From: Flavobacteriales bacterium
GTDB taxonomy: Bacteria; Bacteroidota; Bacteroidia; Flavobacteriales_F; PHOS-HE28
DNA length: 64,000 nt
Assembly (NCBI GenBank): GCA_020635675.1
Contig: JACJZJ010000003.1
Coordinates: forward strand, 1 to 64,000
Reading direction: 5' to 3'
The position numbers and the translations under genes were made by a program. The notes below the pieces were generated by a model that was not told the DNA's origin, made no database searches, and saw only the letters and a list, made by a program, of their open reading frames with translations. Positions 61,510-64,000 of the stretch are shown one piece after another. The stretch's first letter is position 1. Each line of letters starts with the position of its first letter.

Positions 61510-61731
61510 TCAGTACTCGTCCTCGTTGAAGAAGAAATCCTCCTTCGAGGGGTAGTCGGGCCAGATGTCCTCGATCGATTCGAACACCTCCTCGTCGTCC
61601 TCGATCGCCTGGAGGTTCTCCACCACTTCGAGCGGAGCACCCGTGCGCATGGCGAAATCGATCAGCTCGTCCTTGGTCGCCGGCCAGGGAGCATCCTCGA
61701 GGTACGAGGCCAGTTCAAGTGTCCAATACAT
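61510..61731 (-). CDS. DUF2795-like small protein
   Basis: The 73-aa acidic protein reads MYWTLELASYLEDAPWPATKDELIDFAMRTGAPLEVVENLQ and ends DIWPDYPSKEDFFFNEDEY. The pattern (PATKxELIxFAxxxGAPxxVxENL) matches the small DUF2795 family common in Bacteroidota, which has no established function. It is likely cytoplasmic. The start at 61731 is supported by a perfect -7 box; an in-frame ATG at 61764 would lie inside or beside that box. It has its own terminator and so is a separate unit between secA and the adenosyltransferase gene. Confidence 0.85.
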   Translation of the reverse strand: MYWTLELASYLEDAPWPATKDELIDFAMRTGAPLEVVENLQAIEDDEEVFESIEDIWPDYPSKEDFFFNEDEY

Positions 61732-61761
61732 CGGTCGGGCTGGGGTTCCTGAAAACGGCCG

Positions 61762-61769
61762 CAAATATA
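61762..61769 (-). promoter_or_regulatory. -7 box TATATTTG before the DUF2795 gene
   Basis: Exact TAnnTTTG match, 30 bases before the ATG. Confidence 0.6.
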
Positions 61770-61819
61770 TAGGGATACCGATCGGAACCCCCGCGACTTA
61801 TCCACGGTGGCCCCACCGC

Positions 61820-62368
61820 TCAGCCTTTCGGCTTCCAGGGGGTTTCCGGAACGCCCAGCCGGTGGTGCAGGTGGCGCGCCAGCACGAAGAGCAGATCGCT
61901 CAGCCTGTTCAGGTAACGGATGGCCTGTTCGGGCACCTCTTCGGTGCCGGCCAGATGCACCAGTTGCCTTTCGGAGCGGCGACAGACCGTCCGGCAGATA
62001 TGCGCCTGTGAAATGGCCGCGTGGCCTCCGGGCAGGACGAAATTCCGGAGCGGAGGCAGTTCCGCGTCCCATGCGTCCATTTGTTCCTCCAACAGGGCCA
62101 CGTCGCGGTCCTTCAGTTCAGGGACCTCGAACTTCTTCGCGGTGGCATCGTCACCGGCCGCCAATCGTGAACCGATGGTGAACAACACTTCCTGGACCCG
62201 GGTGAGGTCCCCGGCATCCTCGCCTGCCAGATCGCGCAGCATGCCCAGGTGCGCGTTCAGTTCATCAACGGCGCCGTACGCGGCGATGCGCAGATGGTCC
62301 TTCGGTACGCGGCGACCACCGAGCAGCGAGGTCTCGCCCTTGTCGCCGGTCTTCGTGTAGATCTTCAT
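61820..62368 (-). CDS. ATP:cob(I)alamin adenosyltransferase, PduO type
   Basis: The 182-aa enzyme makes adenosylcobalamin from cobalamin and ATP. The PduO/MMAB motifs TKTGDKGETSLLGGRRVPKDHLRI near the N-terminus and PGGHAAISQAHICRTVCRRSERQLV with AIRYLNRLSDLLFVLAR near the C-terminus are clear. It probably supplies cofactor to methylmalonyl-CoA mutase or another B12 enzyme elsewhere. A TAATTTCG -7 box is 34 bases upstream. No cobalamin riboswitch was seen in the short leader. Confidence 0.92.
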   Translation of the reverse strand: MKIYTKTGDKGETSLLGGRRVPKDHLRIAAYGAVDELNAHLGMLRDLAGEDAGDLTRVQEVLFTIGSRLAAGDDATAKKFEVPELKDRDVALLEEQMDAWDAELPPLRNFVLPGGHAAISQAHICRTVCRRSERQLVHLAGTEEVPEQAIRYLNRLSDLLFVLARHLHHRLGVPETPWKPKG

Positions 62369-62402
62369 GAAGCGAACAACGTCCGCACGCGGATGTCGGG
62401 TC

Positions 62403-62410
62403 CGAAATTA
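62403..62410 (-). promoter_or_regulatory. -7 box TAATTTCG before the adenosyltransferase gene
   Basis: TAnnTTcG variant, 34 bases before the ATG. Confidence 0.42.
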
Positions 62411-62432
62411 CAAGGCCTTCGGGGGCCTGTCG

Positions 62433-63221
62433 TCAGACCCGGATGACGAAATGCTCCGGAGCCTGTTCCTTCCGAAAGAAGACCAACCCCATGGAATAGA
62501 GGTCGATCGTGACGGTGACACGCGGGTGGCGTCGGACCTCCTCCCAGGCCTCTTCCATGCCTCGGGACCAGTGGATGTCGTCAAGAATGAAGATCGAACC
62601 GTTGTGGGCCTTGGTCAAACACTGCTCAAAGTAGTCCAGTGTCGGTTGTTTGACGTGGTGACCGTCCAGGAAGGCCATATCCAGCCGGTCGAGCCGCTTC
62701 AACAGGGGCGGAAGCTGCGTGCGGAAGCTGCCCAGGATGCCATCGATGTTGGAAATACGTGCCCGATCGAAATGATGCTGTGCGATCCGGAACGTCTGCG
62801 GACACCCCTCGATGGTGTGGACGGTGCCCTCGTCCGCCCCCAATGCGAGGTAGAGGGTACTGATGCCGAACGAGGTGCCAAGCTCCAGGACCTGTTCGGG
62901 GCGGAAATAGCGGGCCAGATTGAAAAGCATGCGCGCCTGTCCGGCCGGCTTCAGTGAGACCCGCGCCATCTCCGCCACCCGCCGGACGGGCAGGTCCAGC
63001 ACGTGCGATCCGGCGCCCATGTCGTTCACCCGGATGGTCTGGTCGCTGCGCAGAAGGTCCGCACGCAATTGTTCCACCGCCTGCAGTTCGGCGCGCTCCT
63101 CCTGGGCGGGCAACACCTGGGACACCAGGTCATAGATGAAGGGCGAATGCACGCCATGGCGCGTTCGCGCTTTCACCATGAAGTTCAGGTAGCTGCCGAT
63201 CTGCCGAAGAGGCTCGTTCAT
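62433..63221 (-). CDS. Class I SAM-dependent methyltransferase (O-methyltransferase type)
   Basis: The 262-aa protein has an SAM-binding motif I in VLELGTSFGISTLYLALG (about residues 111-128), an acidic motif II (VHTIEGCPQTF) and the LDMAFLDGHHVKQPTLDYF block typical of caffeoyl-CoA/catechol-type and Methyltransf_24 proteins. The N-terminal part (ARTRHGVHSPFIYDLVSQV) resembles uncharacterised Bacteroidota relatives. The substrate is unknown. A TAATTTCG box is seven bases from the ATG. No operon partner is evident. Confidence 0.85.
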   Translation of the reverse strand: MNEPLRQIGSYLNFMVKARTRHGVHSPFIYDLVSQVLPAQEERAELQAVEQLRADLLRSDQTIRVNDMGAGSHVLDLPVRRVAEMARVSLKPAGQARMLFNLARYFRPEQVLELGTSFGISTLYLALGADEGTVHTIEGCPQTFRIAQHHFDRARISNIDGILGSFRTQLPPLLKRLDRLDMAFLDGHHVKQPTLDYFEQCLTKAHNGSIFILDDIHWSRGMEEAWEEVRRHPRVTVTIDLYSMGLVFFRKEQAPEHFVIRV

Positions 63222-63228
63222 GCCGGGG

Positions 63229-63236
63229 CGAAATTA
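63229..63236 (-). promoter_or_regulatory. -7 box TAATTTCG before the methyltransferase gene
   Basis: TAnnTTcG variant ending seven bases before the ATG; identical to the one before the adenosyltransferase gene. Confidence 0.5.
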
Positions 63237-63314
63237 GACCGCACCTCCGGGAGTGCCCGCCACCAGGCTGTCACATCGGATGAACAGGGTGATGTTCGTC
63301 ACTCCGGACGACCG

Positions 63315-63322
63315 TACATTCA
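63315..63322 (+). promoter_or_regulatory. -7 box TACATTCA before the copper ATPase gene
   Basis: TAnnTTcA variant, 18 bases before the ATG; divergent with the methyltransferase box. Confidence 0.38.
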
Positions 63323-63340
63323 CGGACCTTCGGCCCTTCG

Positions 63341-64000
63341 ATGCCCAAGGCCACCGAACAGGAAGTTCGTTGCTATCACTGTGGCGACCCCTGCCGCACG
63401 GACCATGTCGTGGCCGACGGCAAGGATTTTTGCTGCGTGGGTTGCAAGGCCGTGTATGGGCTGCTTCAGGAAAGTGGCCTCTGCGACTACTATACAATAG
63501 CCGATACCCCGGGTGTCAAACAGGGTCCATCCGAAGAAGAGGTCCGGCCGGAGCTGCTGGACCTGAAGGAGGTCCGGGACCGTCTCGTCGAGTTCAGTGA
63601 GGACGGTATCACCCGCGTGCGCTTCTTCGTGCCGCAGGTCCATTGCAGTTCCTGCATCTGGCTGCTCGAGAATCTGGGCAGGATCCATCCGGCGGTCCTG
63701 CGCTCCCGCATGCGGTTCGCCAACAAGGAATTGACCGTGACCTTTCGCGAGGATGCATTGAGCCTACGCGGACTGGTGGAGCTCATGCGCAGGATCGGTT
63801 ATGCTCCACAGCTGCAGGGGGCCTCACAGAAGGGCAGGATCACCGGCGCCTCACGGTCCTTCTACCTCAAGCTGGGCATCAGTGCCTTCGCCTTCGGGAA
63901 CATCATGTTGTTCAGCTTCCCGGAGTATCTCGGAGTCGATGGACAGGATGCGCTATTGCGCAGAGGCTTCCAGTGGCTCGGGTTGCTGTTCGCGCTGCCT
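63341..64000 (+). CDS. CcoI/FixI-type copper-transporting P-type ATPase, N-terminal part
   Basis: The 220 visible residues start with a cysteine-rich domain (C11YHCGDPC18, then FCCVGCKAVYG at 30-40), as in the metal-binding N-terminus of CcoI/FixI ATPases. A heavy-metal-associated domain follows, with the CxxC pair C102SSC105 in VHCSSCIWLLENL, and then a first membrane segment (LKLGISAFAFGNIMLF). The gene runs off the right edge, so the catalytic DKTG is not visible. CcoI delivers copper to cbb3 oxidase; the ccoS/ccoNO genes that usually follow may lie just outside the window. Confidence 0.85.
   Translation, partial: MPKATEQEVRCYHCGDPCRTDHVVADGKDFCCVGCKAVYGLLQESGLCDYYTIADTPGVKQGPSEEEVRPELLDLKEVRDRLVEFSEDGITRVRFFVPQVHCSSCIWLLENLGRIHPAVLRSRMRFANKELTVTFREDALSLRGLVELMRRIGYAPQLQGASQKGRITGASRSFYLKLGISAFAFGNIMLFSFPEYLGVDGQDALLRRGFQWLGLLFALP

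Noticed and set aside
59154..61529. A 791-aa open frame on the plus strand across secA
   Set aside because: It is antisense to secA, rich in His, Val, Leu and Asp as expected for shadow frames in GC-rich coding DNA, and carries no recognisable motif.
62412..62429. Small hairpin after the methyltransferase gene
   Set aside because: Only a 5-bp stem with a 6-base loop and no T-tract; too weak to call a terminator.
62369..62432. Cobalamin riboswitch before the adenosyltransferase gene
   Set aside because: The leader after the -7 box is only about 34 bases and shows no B12-box pattern.

Overview
The window is 64 kb of a GC-rich chromosome from a member of Bacteroidota, most likely Flavobacteriales. 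The evidence is: six proteins with Por-type (type IX) secretion C-terminal signals, a PorV-like protein followed by a C25 peptidase, TAnnTTTG-type -7 boxes in front of many genes, a DUF5686 protein, a long SecA with a CPCGSGKKYKQCH tail, and a kynurenine route to NAD. By eye GC is about 60 percent, high for the order, and leaves long open frames antisense to real genes. The organism assignment is inference. No rRNA, tRNA, CRISPR array, insertion sequence or prophage was seen, and no gene-free stretch exceeds 300 bases.

Layout. 1-2506 (minus): truncated sodium:solute symporter, manC, SprT-like protein and a small lipoprotein. 2597-4101 (plus): mlaE-mlaF lipid-transport pair. 4148-14123 (minus): five tandem paralogous secreted proteins of 607-635 aa, most with their own -7 box and each followed or flanked by a hairpin terminator. 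14338-17202 (minus): gcvP. 17310-22424 (plus): two membrane proteins, the kynU-kmo operon and an outer-membrane protein. 22440-26548 (minus): a 1131-aa VCBS/UnbV lipoprotein and an MBL-fold hydrolase. 26618-31726 (plus): a beta-propeller/barrel protein, half-size TauE, M20 amidohydrolase and a small membrane protein. 31801-33984 (minus): recQ. 34183-38245 (plus): tatC, DUF5686 protein, lptB. 38274-39286 (minus): pssA-purS. 39382-47306 (plus): PorV-like protein, 1700-aa C25 peptidase, lnt. 47349-48659 (minus): another secreted protein. 48853-57864 (plus): pabB, tilS, small protein, two DsbD-type genes, gmhA, comM, TonB-like protein. 57942-63221 (minus): secA, DUF2795 protein, cobalamin adenosyltransferase, methyltransferase. 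63341-64000 (plus): truncated CcoI-type copper ATPase.

The genes lean heavily towards building the cell envelope: SecA and TatC for export, Lnt for lipoprotein maturation, LptB for LPS export, Mla for lipid transport, PssA for phospholipid, GmhA and ManC for sugar precursors, DsbD-type proteins for envelope thiols, and the PorV/C25 pair with six secreted cargo proteins for type IX secretion. Many genes overlap by ATGA, GTGA or TGATG, which marks operons clearly. In at least nine cases the -7 box ends only 4-9 bases before the start codon, so many transcripts are probably leaderless or nearly so.

The best candidates for undescribed biology are the five-gene secreted paralogue array, whose members share an unnamed module before the sorting domain, and the PorV/C25 pair, whose peptidase ends in a FlgD-like fold.
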